Positions 1-8,377 are shown, counted from the first letter of the stretch. The stretch: DNA of 41,348 nt from Gammaproteobacteria bacterium (GCA_020347685.1 CP070738.1:1762137-1803484), one strand, 5' to 3'. The notes: a model not told the origin generated them from the letters alone. A program made the numbers and translations.

Positions 1-64
1 CGTGATCGATCAAATTAATACGCACATAAAAATGCTTGCATAAGCTATGCCAATGGGGGCTGAA

Positions 65-556
65 ATGGTGATCGAGGTGGTCCAGCAGGACATCACCCTG
101 CTCGATGTGGATGCGATTGTGAATGCAGCAAATACGTCTCTGTTGGGCGGGGGTGGTGTCGATGGGGCGATTCATCGCGCTGCCGGTCCGCAGCTAAGGC
201 AACATTGTCGCCGCCTCGGGGGCTGCCCCACCGGAGGGGCTCGCATTACTCCGGGCTTCCGTTTGCCGGCGCGCTGGATCATTCACACCGTCGGTCCAGT
301 GTGGAGGGGAGGTGATTACGGTGAGGCCGCGCTCCTGGAAAGCTGTTACCGCAACAGTTTCCGTCTGGCGCTGGAGAAACAGCTGGGCAGCATTGCATTT
401 CCCGCTATCAGCACCGGCGCGTATGGCTATCCAGGGGAACAGGCCGCCCGCATCGCGGTGGCCGTGATGAAACAACACGAGCTGCGTTTCCAGCGAATTA
501 TCGCCTGCTGTTTTTCCTCCGCCGACGTCGACCTGTACCGCACGATAACGCGCTGA
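65..556 (+). CDS. ymdB: Macro-domain O-acetyl-ADP-ribose deacetylase (YmdB-like)
   Basis: The product is a stand-alone macro domain of 163 aa, the usual size for the YmdB/MacroD group. This family binds ADP-ribose and hydrolyses O-acetyl-ADP-ribose or mono-ADP-ribose on proteins in the cytoplasm. The hallmark segments are visible: NAAN near residue 20, then [14 protein letters not shown], whose Asn and Asp are the catalytic pair in the family, and a GAYGYP loop near residue 125. I chose the ATG at 65 because it leaves the same short lead-in as the E. coli protein; an in-frame ATG at 47 would add six residues. It is a single gene, convergent with the minus-strand cluster that follows. The exact substrate is not visible from sequence. 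Confidence 0.88.
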   Translation: MVIEVVQQDITLLDVDAIVNAANTSLLGGGGVDGAIHRAAGPQLRQHCRRLGGCPTGGARITPGFRLPARWIIHTVGPVWRGGDYGEAALLESCYRNSFRLALEKQLGSIAFPAISTGAYGYPGEQAARIAVAVMKQHELRFQRIIACCFSSADVDLYRTITR

Positions 557-600
557 TTGTGTTCGGGCGTTTTGGCTTGCTCTCCCACCGGTTCGGGTGT

Positions 601-614
601 GCGACGGCCGTCGC
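601..614. repeat. Perfect GC palindrome between convergent genes
   Basis: GCGACGGCCGTCGC is a perfect 14-bp palindrome lying between the stop of the macro-domain gene and the stop of the opposing gene at 652. It has no T-run after it, so it is at best a weak shared transcription end. Confidence 0.35.
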
Positions 615-651
615 GGTTTCACCGCACTCGGCGGGCTCGCAAACCCGCGCG

Positions 652-1218
652 TCATAACTGCTGGAAATAGGCGCTCTCGGCGTCACTGAGGGGAGGGAGA
701 ATGTCGTTGCTGGCCTCCTGCGGCAGCGCCGCGGCGTCTTGTCGCGGCGCTGATTCCTGCGCGGCGGGCATCGCGGGAGGGGGATTCAGATGCTCGAGCC
801 ACAGCGCGATTTCGCCGTTTACGCTGAACAGCCGGTAGCGATACAGACTGAGACCCGGACAGAGGCGTAGCACCGCGCTTGCGCCGGGCGGGAATTCCCT
901 GGCGACCACCACCAGCTTTGGCGGTTGCTGCTGCTGTTGCAGCGGTTCGTAGACCTGATTGATCCAGGGCAGGGCGTTGCACAGCTGCTCGACGCCGCGC
1001 AGCCCGTTGAGCAGGGCGGCCTCGCTGTGTTCGGGTTCGAAGCTGACCAGCACCGGGTGCAGGTTGGCGTCGGCCAGCAGTAGCGGTTGCCCGTCCCAGC
1101 GTAATCGGGTTTCGAGGATGTTGGTGCCGGTGCCGGTAAGCTGTTCGGCGGCCTCAGTCAGCAGGCTGCGTAGCTGCTCGCGGTCGGGAGTTTCTGCGCT
1201 TTCGATTTTCAGCTTCAT
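652..1218 (-). CDS. Hypothetical protein, last gene of the MerR-CBM48 cluster
   Basis: A 188-aa protein that I do not recognise. It has no signal peptide and no membrane segment. The first 130 residues look like an alpha/beta fold, with strands such as PVLVSFEP and KLVVVAREFP and a Gln run (QQQQQ) near residue 95. The last 45 residues are rich in Ala and Pro and probably disordered. The start overlaps the stop of the upstream MinD-like gene by 4 bp (ATGA), so the two are almost certainly co-translated. Base composition is like the neighbours. No function is assigned. Confidence 0.7.
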   Translation of the reverse strand: MKLKIESAETPDREQLRSLLTEAAEQLTGTGTNILETRLRWDGQPLLLADANLHPVLVSFEPEHSEAALLNGLRGVEQLCNALPWINQVYEPLQQQQQPPKLVVVAREFPPGASAVLRLCPGLSLYRYRLFSVNGEIALWLEHLNPPPAMPAAQESAPRQDAAALPQEASNDILPPLSDAESAYFQQL

Positions 1219-1904
1219 GCGTTTCTCCGCGGCGTGGTCATGGTTAGTGTGCTGTAGAACCCGCTGTGCAAGAGGCGCTCGCTGATGCGGGCCAGAAAGT
1301 TATGGCGATGGCTGGCTTCTGCATCCTGCCCGGGACCGATCTGCTCGGGCAGGAATCCGAGGTTGAGCAGTGGCACATCGAGATAGCGCAGCGTTCCGAC
1401 CGCCAGCTTGCGGAAGTAACGCCACGCCGCATGCTGGTCCCGCGGTCCCACCAGGACGATACCGACATCCGGCGCGCCGTGTTGTGACAACAGCTTGATG
1501 CGCTGGTAGGCGTCACGAATCCCGTCAAGACTCGCCGGTACCAGCAACACCACGTGGTCGACGCCATACTTCAGCAGGGTGGCCGGACAGGTAACGGCCA
1601 GTAGACAGTATTCGTCGCTTCCTGGTGCCTCGGCGGCCTGCGCTTGTCGGAAGCTGTGCTCCATCGGGTTTGCCTCGCCGGGGTGGCACAGTGTGCACGG
1701 GTGTCCGCGCTGCGTCAGAATCTGCCCCAGCTCGTCGGTGATCCAGTGCTGTGCGGGCGTATCCAGCAAAAAAGGAATCGCCCGGCAGAAATCATCGCGG
1801 TGTGTCGCGGCCTGGGTAGTGCCCAGAAAGCGGGCGCTGATCTCTGCCAGACGACTGGAGGAAGTCGATTTTCGCTGCCATGCAGGGTTGAGCCGACTGA
1901 CCAT
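1215..1904 (-). CDS. MinD/FleN-like protein lacking a P-loop
   Basis: A 229-aa cytoplasmic protein. Its middle and C-terminal part (about residues 110-200: VDHVVLLVPASLDGIRDAYQ, then IKLLSQHG, VGIVLVGP and a following LDVPLLNLGFLPE) reads like the second half of MinD/FlhG-type ATPases, where a similar Ser/Asp-Ala-Tyr-x-x-I-K-L helix and a late L-G-x-x-P-x-D element occur. The N-terminal half has no GKGG or other Walker A motif, so it should not hydrolyse ATP by the usual mechanism. The family assignment is my reading of the pattern and is uncertain. It overlaps the upstream CBM48 gene by 1 bp and the downstream unknown gene by 4 bp. Confidence 0.6.
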   Translation of the reverse strand: MVSRLNPAWQRKSTSSSRLAEISARFLGTTQAATHRDDFCRAIPFLLDTPAQHWITDELGQILTQRGHPCTLCHPGEANPMEHSFRQAQAAEAPGSDEYCLLAVTCPATLLKYGVDHVVLLVPASLDGIRDAYQRIKLLSQHGAPDVGIVLVGPRDQHAAWRYFRKLAVGTLRYLDVPLLNLGFLPEQIGPGQDAEASHRHNFLARISERLLHSGFYSTLTMTTPRRNA

Positions 1905-2197
1905 CAGTGGTGCACCGGTACCTGGAGCAGTGAATTGATAGTCCCGAGTTCGTTGGGTATTTCAGCAGGGTTGGTGGGGTCGTGTTGCCACTTGCCGTCG
2001 ATGATCAGCCGGTATTCGTACACTCCAGGCTCTGCTGTAAATATCTTCTGCCAGTGACCATTGACGTTGCGGGTCTCAACATCACGGTCCGGAATCCAGT
2101 TGTTGAAGTCGCCTGCCAGCTGCAAACGGCGGCACTCGATTTCGGTGAAGGTTAGCACCACCATCTGTCGCATGGCCTTGGCCTTGGCGTGATTCAT
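1904..2197 (-). CDS. Single-domain CBM48 (AMPK-beta / isoamylase N-domain-like) protein
   Basis: A 97-aa protein consisting of one carbohydrate-binding module of the CBM48 type. The signature runs through the whole chain: LAGDFNNW, then W following NGH, GVYEYRLIIDGKWQHDP, and a closing Asn-x-x-L. In this family the two Trp residues and the Lys/Asn stack on alpha-glucans such as glycogen. Here the module stands alone, without a catalytic or kinase partner domain. I chose the start at 2197 because AGGAG lies seven bases upstream; the longer frame back to 2248 has no such site. It is the first of three overlapping genes and follows the MerR gene by about 110 bp. A structural or regulatory glycogen-binding role is inference. 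Confidence 0.82.
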   Translation of the reverse strand: MNHAKAKAMRQMVVLTFTEIECRRLQLAGDFNNWIPDRDVETRNVNGHWQKIFTAEPGVYEYRLIIDGKWQHDPTNPAEIPNELGTINSLLQVPVHH

Positions 2198-2307
2198 CGC
2201 TGTCTCCTCGCGGTATCTCTCGTCTCTGGTTTCGAGCTTGTTATGCAACGCTACGACGCCGGTTCGTTTGCCGGTTTGATGCTTGTCTGTGTGAACTGCG
2301 GGTTTTT

Positions 2308-2769
2308 TCAGGCTGAAGCCTCCGTTTGTTGCGCGTCAATGGGAAACAATTCACCCTGCTGTGGTAGCTGCTCACGAAGTTGTTCCACTTCGCGGGCCAG
2401 TTCCGCAACAGCGAATACCCATTCCTGTCCGGTCAATGCGTCGAAAGCGCGTTGCCCGTGAAAAACCAGCACGACATCGCCAGTCACCACCAGTGACAGT
2501 TCGGCCAGAGGCTGGCCCGCGGTTGGCAAAAATCGGGTGAGTGATTGAAGGCAATGGCGAATACGCTGCAGCGACACCCCGGCGTCAAGCAGCCGTTTCG
2601 CAGTGCGCAGCGCGATGAGGTCTGCGAAAGAATAGCGGGCGTGACCGCCGTCGGTATGGTGCTGCGGGACGACCAGCCCTGTTTTTCGCCAGTAGCCCAG
2701 CTGGCGTGTGGTCAGACCGCTGATGGCGGCCGCCTGCTGGCGGCTGTAGGAATTCTGTTTCACGTTCAC
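2308..2769 (-). CDS. MerR-family transcriptional regulator
   Basis: A 153-aa regulator. The N-terminal winged helix is clear: a helix-turn-helix with AAAISGLTTRQLGYWRKTGL, a wing with GHARYSFADL, and then ALRTAKRLLDAGVSLQRIR. The middle (LSLVVTGDVVLVFHGQ) is a short beta unit and the tail (EVEQLREQLPQQ) is a dimerisation-type helix. I see no effector-binding cysteines. The start is one of two GTG codons, at 2769 or 2763; a G-rich site five bases upstream favours 2763. It precedes the CBM48 / MinD-like / unknown trio on the same strand, so it is probably their regulator or is co-transcribed with them. Confidence 0.85.
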   Translation of the reverse strand: MNVKQNSYSRQQAAAISGLTTRQLGYWRKTGLVVPQHHTDGGHARYSFADLIALRTAKRLLDAGVSLQRIRHCLQSLTRFLPTAGQPLAELSLVVTGDVVLVFHGQRAFDALTGQEWVFAVAELAREVEQLREQLPQQGELFPIDAQQTEASA

Positions 2770-2794
2770 CCCCTGCCCGGGCGTTTCGTGATTA

Positions 2795-2827
2795 GCGAGA
2801 GTCTCGCAGGGTCTGGATGAATGTCAA
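2795..2827 (-). promoter_or_regulatory. Putative merR promoter with palindromic operator
   Basis: A TTGACA box (minus strand, 2827-2822) lies 53 bp upstream of the MerR start. Between them is the odd palindrome GCGAGA-G-TCTCGC (2795-2807), at the place where RNA polymerase would contact the -10 region. I see no good TATAAT match, which is common at activator-dependent MerR promoters. The role is inferred. Confidence 0.35.
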
Positions 2828-2836
2828 GAGGAAAGA

Positions 2837-2858
2837 GACAAAAAAAGGTTTTTTTGTC
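2837..2858. repeat. Perfect AT-rich inverted repeat
   Basis: GACA plus six more A, a GG centre, and the exact complement form a perfect 22-bp inverted repeat in otherwise GC-rich DNA, followed by another T6 run. It lies downstream of the cytochrome pair (minus strand) and upstream of the MerR promoter. It could act as a weak terminator for the cytochrome transcript or as a bent-DNA site. Confidence 0.5.
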
Positions 2859-3013
2859 CTTTTTTGGTCTCCAAAACGAAACAGCCTGCCTGCACCAGCC
2901 GATACATCAGTTTCGCTGTGGGAACGGCGGCGGCAGAGTACACCGCCAGCGGATCGCAACCGATGGCGGGCGCTCGACGGCAATGAGGCTGGGGAGAGAG
3001 TATTCCAGGAACA

Positions 3014-3047
3014 CCGCCCGGGACAGCGGCCTCGCTGCCCCGGGCGG
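3014..3047 (-). terminator. Strong hairpin after the cytochrome genes
   Basis: Two 15-base arms (3014-3028 and 3033-3047) pair with a single A/C mismatch around a GCCT loop, starting three bases beyond the stop codon of the minus-strand cytochrome gene. The following minus-strand sequence is only mildly U-rich (TGTTCCT), so this may stabilise the 3' end rather than be a full intrinsic terminator. Confidence 0.55.
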
Positions 3048-3050
3048 GGT

Positions 3051-3401
3051 CTATTTGGCAGCGCTCTGAGCGCCGGTCGGGGTGACAACGCCGGACTGAC
3101 TGGCGAACCAGGCAGCCAGGTTGTCCATATCCTGCTCCGAGAGGCCGGCGGCGAATCCGCTCATAATGGCATTGTTGCGGGCGCCGCTCTTGTAATCGGT
3201 CAGGGCGCGCACCAGATAATCGGCGTGCTGTCCCGCGAGGCGCGGATACTGGGGATCCCCGCTGTTGCCGTCCGCGCCGTGGCAGGCCTGGCATCGTTCG
3301 CTGGAAAGCGCCTGGCCGGCAGCGGCGTCACCGGCCGCGTGCGCGCCGGAGATCAGCCCGGCAAAAAGCGTAAACAGAAAAATATTCGTCAAGCGTTTCA
3401 T
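3051..3401 (-). CDS. Periplasmic monohaem cytochrome c (class I, c553-like)
   Basis: A 116-aa exported cytochrome. It has a Sec signal peptide ending in GAHA just before AGDAAAG, one haem site CQACH near residue 37, a PRLAGQHADYL segment typical of c4/c5/c553-type domains, and a Met in IMSGFAAGLSEQDM that is the likely sixth iron ligand. Mature size is about 94 residues, normal for one class I domain. It should carry single electrons between periplasmic partners. An AGGAGGAG site lies just upstream of the ATG. It follows a second cytochrome gene by 27 bp, so the two form an operon. The redox partner is not visible. Confidence 0.9.
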   Translation of the reverse strand: MKRLTNIFLFTLFAGLISGAHAAGDAAAGQALSSERCQACHGADGNSGDPQYPRLAGQHADYLVRALTDYKSGARNNAIMSGFAAGLSEQDMDNLAAWFASQSGVVTPTGAQSAAK

Positions 3402-3428
3402 GATTCGCTCCTCCTGGTTGAACTGCTA

Positions 3429-3755
3429 TTACTCGCCGCTCTGGGCGAAGAAGGCAGCGATATCCTGCATGTCCTGCTCGCTGAGTGTCTGCGCCTGGGC
3501 CTGCATGGTTTTGTGCGAACGCTGGCCGTCCTTGTAGGCCTGCAGCGCGGCCGCCAGGTACTGGGCGTGCTGTCCGCCCAGCTTGGGCACCTTGTAGGTC
3601 GGATAGACATTGTTGTAGCTGGGCACCCCGTGGCAGCCCATGCAGGTGAAGGATTTGATTTTGCCTGCGGCTGCGTCGCCGGCTGCCATCGCGCCTGCCG
3701 ACAGGGTTGCCGCGCACACCAGCAGTGTCAGGCTGGATAGATAAGTTGTCTTCAT
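3429..3755 (-). CDS. Periplasmic monohaem cytochrome c (class I)
   Basis: A 108-aa exported cytochrome with a Sec signal peptide (MKTTYLSSLTLL onward, cleavage after AMA), a single haem motif CMGCH near residue 38, the family segment PKLGGQHAQYLAAAL, and a Met-rich sixth-ligand region followed by LSEQDMQDIAAFFA. It is a paralogue of the next gene: both share the GDAAAGK start, the GQHAxYL element and the LSEQDM end. It is the first gene of the pair. The DsrE-like gene lies 117 bp upstream on the same strand. Tandem cytochromes of this kind often serve as soluble carriers to a terminal oxidase or reductase; that role is inferred. Confidence 0.9.
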   Translation of the reverse strand: MKTTYLSSLTLLVCAATLSAGAMAAGDAAAGKIKSFTCMGCHGVPSYNNVYPTYKVPKLGGQHAQYLAAALQAYKDGQRSHKTMQAQAQTLSEQDMQDIAAFFAQSGE

Positions 3756-3872
3756 AGTCCTCGCTCTCGTGGTTGGCTGTAAATCGACGCTACCCGTTGG
3801 GGGTATGCGACGGTGTCCGAATATGCGCGTGCCGCGTCTTGTGGCGATCGGACGGCGGGATTATAACAAAGC

Positions 3873-4349
3873 TCACCAGCTAATATAGCTGTAACCCTGT
3901 TCCTGCAGCTGCATCAGGTCATCCGCCCCGATGTCCACGATCTCGGCGAAATCCAGCATATCGGACTCGCTCCAGTCGAGTGTCTTCATGGTGTTGCCGC
4001 AGACGTGGAAAGACACCCCGTAGGCGGCCAGGCTGGATACGCGCTCGCGGACGAGTTCCGGCACCGGGCGCAGCGGCTGTTTCGCCAGAATGTGGATGCC
4101 CGGCCCGATTGCCGTCACAACGATGTGTATGTCGTCGCCGTGCTTGCGCAGCATCTCGCCGACCGAGAACAGCACGCCCTGCATATAGTCAGGGTCCGCC
4201 TTGTTGAACTGGTACACCAGTTTGTGGTCGGGTTCTCCCAGCAGCTCCCGGTCGATGAGCTCGGCTGTGGCGCTGCCGGACAGGGCGGCGATAGTGGCTG
4301 CAGTGGCCAACCACTCCAGACGGCGGCGATGCTGAGTGTTGGTATTCAT
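3873..4349 (-). CDS. Exported DsrE/DsrF-like protein
   Basis: A 158-aa protein with an N-terminal export signal (HRRRLEWLATAATIAAL, cleavage near SATA), and a mature domain resembling the DsrE/DsrF sulfurtransferase-like fold: HKLVYQFNKAD, HIVVTAIGPGIHIL, then VSFHVCGNTMKTL. The single Cys in VCGNTM matches the position of the conserved Cys in many DsrE-like proteins. Cytoplasmic DsrE acts in sulfur relay; members with signal peptides are common and mostly uncharacterised. The RRR at the start of the signal resembles a Tat motif but lacks the full consensus. It sits upstream of two cytochromes c on the same strand, which suggests but does not prove a periplasmic sulfur or redox role. Confidence 0.8.
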   Translation of the reverse strand: MNTNTQHRRRLEWLATAATIAALSGSATAELIDRELLGEPDHKLVYQFNKADPDYMQGVLFSVGEMLRKHGDDIHIVVTAIGPGIHILAKQPLRPVPELVRERVSSLAAYGVSFHVCGNTMKTLDWSESDMLDFAEIVDIGADDLMQLQEQGYSYISW

Positions 4350-4483
4350 AGGCTACTCCGTAACTGGAGGTTGTGAGGTCAGACAATAATCCGCTTCCGG
4401 AGGTTCGGGAGCGGCGGATTTCCGTCGCCAGTGTACAATACCCCATTTGACGCCCCGCCATAAACGGGGTTGCCCCTGTCGCT

Positions 4484-7400
4484 ATGAGTCAAGCCGCCGA
4501 TTTGCCTGAATGCGGGCAGCTGCCGCAGCTGCAACAGTCGATTGACGCCTGCCTGCTGCGGGATATTCCAGACCTGCATAAGCAGCTATACAGACTGCAG
4601 CGGCGTTGTCGCGACCGGCAGGCGGTCGGCCGCGGTGTCGAGCGTCTCGCGGCGCGGATTGCGCTGTCCCGCCAGTGTGTCGAGCGGCGCCTGGCCGGCG
4701 CGCCCTCCCCCGAGTATCCGCTTGCCCTGCCCGTCGTGGAACGGCGCGAATCCATCATGGCAAGCATACGCGACAACCCGGTTGTCATCGTGTGTGGGGA
4801 GACCGGCTCCGGCAAAACCACCCAGCTGCCGAAGATCTGCCTCGATCTGGGGCGCGGTGCGCGCGGGAAAATCGGTCATACCCAGCCACGCCGAATTGCC
4901 GCGCGCAGTCTTGCGGCACGCATCGCCGAAGAGCTTGGCAGCGTGCTTGGCGAGCAGGTCGGATACAAGGTGCGTTTTCAGGACCGTGTCCAGGACAGCA
5001 GCTATATCAAGGTGATGACCGACGGCATGCTGCTGGCCGAGGTGCAGTCCGATCCCGACCTGCTCGAGTATGACACGCTGATTATCGACGAAGCGCATGA
5101 GCGCAGCCTGAATATCGATTTCCTGCTCGGGTACCTGCACCGCCTGTTACCGCGGCGCCCCGACCTGAAGATCATCATCACTTCAGCGACAATTAATCCC
5201 GAGCGCTTCTCGGAACATTTTGGTGCAGCGCCGATTATCGAGGTGTCGGGACGCACCTATCCGGTCGAGATCCGTTACCGGCCTCTGCAGGGCGAGGACG
5301 AAGACCAGAAAGACAGGGGGCGCGGCCAGGCCATCCTCGATGCCGTCGACGAACTCGCCGCAGAGGGGCCGGGCGACGTGCTGGTGTTTCTGCCCGGCGA
5401 GCGTGCTATCCGTGATACAGCAGAACTGTTGCGCAAGCACCATCCACCCGCTACCGAAATCCTGCCCTTGTACGCGCGTCTGTCGGCTGCGCAACAGAGT
5501 CAGGTGTTCCGGCCACACCGCGGCAGGCGTATCGTACTGGCGACCAATGTCGCGGAAACCTCGCTTACCGTTCCCGGTATTCGCTACGTGGTCGACACCG
5601 GTCTGGCGCGGTTGAGTCGTTACTGCTATCGCACCAAGGTACAGCGACTGCCGATCGAAGCGGTGTCTCAGGCTTCGGCCAGCCAGCGTGCCGGGCGTTG
5701 TGGCCGGGTCGCGGCGGGCGTTTGTATCAGGCTGTATGGCGAGGACGACTGGCAGGCCAGGGCCGAGTTCACGGAGCCGGAAATCCAGCGCACCAATCTT
5801 GCCGCGGTGATCCTGCAGATGGTCGCACTGGGTCTGGGCAAGATCGAACAGTTTCCGTTTGTCGACCCGCCCGATGCACGCCTGATTCGCGATGGTTACA
5901 AGTTGCTCCACGAACTGGGCGCGGTGGATGATGCACAGCATTTGACGGCACTCGGACGCGAGATCGCGCGGCTGTCGCTGGACCCGCGTCTGGCCCGCAT
6001 GGTGCTGGCAGCGCGGGAGGGTCACTGTCTCACCGAAGTGCTGATTATCGTGTCGGCGCTGGAAGTGGTCGACCCGCGTGAGCGACCGCTGGATCATGCA
6101 CAGGCGGCTGACGAGAAACACGCCCTGTTCAGGCACGACAAGTCCGATTTTCTGGCTTATCTGAACCTCTGGAATGTGTTTCAGGAGCAAGCACGGCAGC
6201 TGTCGCAGAACAAGCTGCGCAAATGGTGCCGGGAACACTTTCTGTCGTTCCTGCGCATGCGCGAGTGGATCGATGTGCACCGCCAGTTGCTGTCACAGGT
6301 GAAGGCGCAGGGGATGTCCTGTAACCAGGCGCAGGCCGACTACCGGTCGGTCCATTGCGCGCTGCTGTCAGGGCTGCTCGGCAACCTGGCGTTTCAGGTG
6401 CAACCGAACGAATATCTTGGCGCACGCAATGTGAAATTTGCGCTGTTTCCTGGTTCGTCGCTGGCAAAGCACAAACCCAAATGGCTGGTCGCGGCTGAGC
6501 TGGTGGAGACCGGGCGGCGTTATCTGCGCACTGCCGCAGCCATTGAGCCGGCCTGGGTGGAACCGCTGGCCCAACACCTGGTGCGGCGCAGCTATTCAGA
6601 ACCGCACTGGGAGAAGAAACGCGCCCAGGTGGTTGCGTTCGAACGTGTCACGCTCTACGGACTTGCTCTGGTCAGTAGGCGCCGGGTCAACTTCGGGCCG
6701 CTCGACCCGGAGACTTCCCGCGAGCTGTTCATCCGCCACGCGCTGGTCAGAGGCGAATTCAATACCCATGCCGCTTTTGCAGAACACAACCGCCAGTTGT
6801 TGGCCGAACTCGAGCAGCTTGAAGCCCGCTCACGGCGGCGCGACCTGCTGGTCGATGAACAGGACCTGTACCGGTTCTTCGACCAACGCCTGCCGGCGCA
6901 GGTGTTCGACGGTCCGCACTTCGAACGCTGGTGGAAACGCGTACGCCAGGACCAGCCGCACCTGCTGCATCTCGACCGCGACCAGATAATGTTGCACGCC
7001 GCCGAGGGCGTGACCCGGGAACAATTCCCTGACAGCGTGCAGGTTCGCGGCATGAAGCTGCCGGTTCGATATCGCTTCGCGCCGGGTGAGGTCGACGATG
7101 GCCTGTGTGTGCAGTTGCCGCTGGCGGCACTCAACCAGCTGCGTGCAAGCGATTTTGACCGGCTGGTCCCGGGGCTATTGAGAGAGAAAGTCACGCTGCT
7201 GATAAAGTCGCTGCCAAAACAGCTGCGGCGCCATTTCGTGCCGGCGCCCGACTACGCTGAAGCCTGTATTTCAGCCATACAGGATAGTGAAAGCGGTCTG
7301 CTCGACGCGCTCGGCGAACAACTGCAGCGCATCAGCGGTGTGGCGGTGCCTGCCGCGCTGTGGCGTCCGGAGCTGTTGCCGCAGCATCTGTTCGCTTTTT

Positions 7401-8377
7401 TCGAATTGTATGACGAGCACGCAAACCTGATCGGTTCCGGGCGCGACATTGACGAGCTGCAGACCCGCTTTGGTGCGCGCGCGCAGCAGCGTTTTGCCGG
7501 TGTCGTCGATACCCGCTATGAGCGCAGCGAGATACGGGACTGGGATTTCGGTGCGTTACCGGAGTTCGTCGAGCTGCAGCAGGCCGGTGTGGGGCTGCGT
7601 GGTTACCCGGCGCTCGCAGTCAGCGGCGACCAGATCCAGCTGCGCCTGTTCGACGACCCGCAACAGGCGCTGCGCTCCCATCGCGAAGGGCTTCTGGCTC
7701 TGTTCCGCAACAAAGCCGGGCGCGCGATCAAGGAGATCAGGCGCGCGGTACCCGAGCTGCAGAAACAGATGCTGTGGTTCAGTAGCGTCGCGAGCGGCGA
7801 GGTACTGCAGGCTGATCTGGAGCGCGCGGTGCTGCAGGCCGCGTTTCTTCCTGACGATGCGGAGGTCAGGGACGCGGAATCCTTCCGGCGCAACCTTGCC
7901 AGCGGCACGCCACGCCTGGTGGCCCTGGCCACAGACATAGGCCGCTGGAGTTTCGAGGCGCTGCAGGCCTGGCACGATCTGAACCGCGTGCTGAAGGGCT
8001 CGGTTTCACCCCAGATGATCGCCGCCGTCAACGAGGTGCGCGAGCAGGTCGGTGGGCTGATCTATCCCGGCTTTGTGGCGGCGACACCGCTGCGCCGCTT
8101 GCCGCACCTGGGTCGTTATATCCGCGCCGCGCAACTGCGCCTTGAAAAACTTCCCGGGAATGTGCAACGGGAGCGAAAAAACGCCGCGATTGTCGCGCGC
8201 TACCAGCAGCGCTACCGACAGGCTGCTGCCACACATCAGCAACAGGCGGGGCTTGCAGAATTGCGCTGGATGATCGAGGAGCTGCGCGTGTCACTGTTTG
8301 CCCAGGAACTGGGCACGGCCGAAAAGGTATCTGCGGAGCGGCTCGATCGCCTGTGGGCGGAGCTGTCTGGCGACTAA
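4484..8377 (+). CDS. hrpA: ATP-dependent RNA helicase HrpA (DEAH box)
   Basis: The product has 1297 aa, the normal length of bacterial HrpA. This family of DEAH-box helicases unwinds RNA, processes some mRNAs and helps rescue stalled or collided ribosomes. Visible in order: Walker A GETGSGKT at residues 105-112, the Walker B/DEAH box at 202-205 followed by ERSLN, the SAT motif near 235, the second RecA domain with ATNVAETSLTVPG and ASQRAGRCGR near residue 400, the winged-helix and ratchet region, an OB-fold region around 690-760, and the long C-terminal domain (DUF3418 type) from about 780 to the end. It stands alone on the plus strand; the upstream gene is divergent. Confidence 0.97.
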   Translation: MSQAADLPECGQLPQLQQSIDACLLRDIPDLHKQLYRLQRRCRDRQAVGRGVERLAARIALSRQCVERRLAGAPSPEYPLALPVVERRESIMASIRDNPVVIVCGETGSGKTTQLPKICLDLGRGARGKIGHTQPRRIAARSLAARIAEELGSVLGEQVGYKVRFQDRVQDSSYIKVMTDGMLLAEVQSDPDLLEYDTLIIDEAHERSLNIDFLLGYLHRLLPRRPDLKIIITSATINPERFSEHFGAAPIIEVSGRTYPVEIRYRPLQGEDEDQKDRGRGQAILDAVDELAAEGPGDVLVFLPGERAIRDTAELLRKHHPPATEILPLYARLSAAQQSQVFRPHRGRRIVLATNVAETSLTVPGIRYVVDTGLARLSRYCYRTKVQRLPIEAVSQASASQRAGRCGRVAAGVCIRLYGEDDWQARAEFTEPEIQRTNLAAVILQMVALGLGKIEQFPFVDPPDARLIRDGYKLLHELGAVDDAQHLTALGREIARLSLDPRLARMVLAAREGHCLTEVLIIVSALEVVDPRERPLDHAQAADEKHALFRHDKSDFLAYLNLWNVFQEQARQLSQNKLRKWCREHFLSFLRMREWIDVHRQLLSQVKAQGMSCNQAQADYRSVHCALLSGLLGNLAFQVQPNEYLGARNVKFALFPGSSLAKHKPKWLVAAELVETGRRYLRTAAAIEPAWVEPLAQHLVRRSYSEPHWEKKRAQVVAFERVTLYGLALVSRRRVNFGPLDPETSRELFIRHALVRGEFNTHAAFAEHNRQLLAELEQLEARSRRRDLLVDEQDLYRFFDQRLPAQVFDGPHFERWWKRVRQDQPHLLHLDRDQIMLHAAEGVTREQFPDSVQVRGMKLPVRYRFAPGEVDDGLCVQLPLAALNQLRASDFDRLVPGLLREKVTLLIKSLPKQLRRHFVPAPDYAEACISAIQDSESGLLDALGEQLQRISGVAVPAALWRPELLPQHLFAFFELYDEHANLIGSGRDIDELQTRFGARAQQRFAGVVDTRYERSEIRDWDFGALPEFVELQQAGVGLRGYPALAVSGDQIQLRLFDDPQQALRSHREGLLALFRNKAGRAIKEIRRAVPELQKQMLWFSSVASGEVLQADLERAVLQAAFLPDDAEVRDAESFRRNLASGTPRLVALATDIGRWSFEALQAWHDLNRVLKGSVSPQMIAAVNEVREQVGGLIYPGFVAATPLRRLPHLGRYIRAAQLRLEKLPGNVQRERKNAAIVARYQQRYRQAAATHQQQAGLAELRWMIEELRVSLFAQELGTAEKVSAERLDRLWAELSGD

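Noticed and set aside
2817-3740. 307-codon plus-strand ORF
   Set aside because: It runs antisense through both cytochrome genes, whose signal peptides and haem motifs are clear.
5183-6280. 365-codon minus-strand ORF
   Set aside because: It is entirely inside hrpA on the opposite strand and lacks any recognisable domain.
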